The position numbers were made by a program, and so were the translations under genes. A stretch of 14,540 nucleotides of DNA from an uncultured Atopobiaceae bacterium. Lineage in GTDB: Bacteria; Actinomycetota; Coriobacteriia; Coriobacteriales; Atopobiaceae. Below are positions 14,513 to 14,540 of this stretch, piece after piece (positions within the stretch are counted from its first letter, which is position 1; each line of letters starts with the position of its first letter). The notes below the pieces were generated by a model that was given only the letters and a program-made list of their open reading frames with translations, was not told the origin of the DNA and made no database searches. The DNA is taken from contig CAAGLU010000056.1 of assembly GCA_900770865.1 (NCBI GenBank), positions 1-14,540 on the forward strand, in the 5' to 3' direction.

Positions 14513-14540
14513 GCGCACCCCTCCCCGGATGCAGGCGTAA

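Overview
This window looks like the chromosome of a high-GC, probably anaerobic actinobacterium, most likely a member of the Coriobacteriia (Olsenella/Atopobium/Collinsella-like). I infer this from the GC- and CTC/GAG-rich codon use, the actinobacterial DUF3516 helicase tail, an oxygen-sensitive 2-hydroxyacyl-CoA dehydratase pair with a fused activase, and a DUF559/AbiEi-like protein of a type I associate with this class. No rRNA, tRNA, CRISPR array, phage gene or transposase was seen.

Layout. Bases 1-1416 are the 3' end of a DEAD/DEAH helicase gene. A structured 149-bp gap follows, then a UspA-type stress protein (1566-2027). After a 300-bp spacer with a strong GC hairpin comes a secreted PcsB-like coiled-coil protein with a lysozyme-like C-terminal domain (2328-3437, TTG start). 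Bases 3438-3983 hold no gene; they carry an 18-bp tandem repeat, a CCCGnn low-complexity tract and two copies of a ~105-bp palindromic repeat. A Vsr/DUF559-type nuclease-like gene (3990-5141) lies between the second and third copies. An EamA/DMT transporter is encoded on the minus strand (5392-6357).

Bases 6551-12606 form one compact plus-strand operon: a 989-aa M16C metallopeptidase (PreP/Cym1-like), a HgdB-like 2-hydroxyacyl-CoA dehydratase subunit, and a second dehydratase subunit fused to its BadF/HgdC-type ATP-dependent activase. The genes are separated by 1 bp or overlap by 11 bp. The block is bracketed by two copies of a second, shorter palindrome (TGAGACAAAGGGA half-site), one just upstream and one starting on the last stop codon. 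On the minus strand, a class I/II aminotransferase (13352-14512) precedes a small nitroreductase (12661-13245).

The most unusual content is the repeats: two unrelated intergenic palindrome families, each bounding a gene block (the nuclease gene, and the peptidase/dehydratase operon). The three-copy ~105-bp element has 20-22-bp arms and a conserved interior; it could be a non-autonomous mobile element, a structured RNA or a transcription-ending element, and sequence alone does not decide. The peptidase, dehydratase/activase pair, aminotransferase and nitroreductase fit amino-acid fermentation, but no CoA-transferase or acyl-CoA dehydrogenase is present to identify the substrate.
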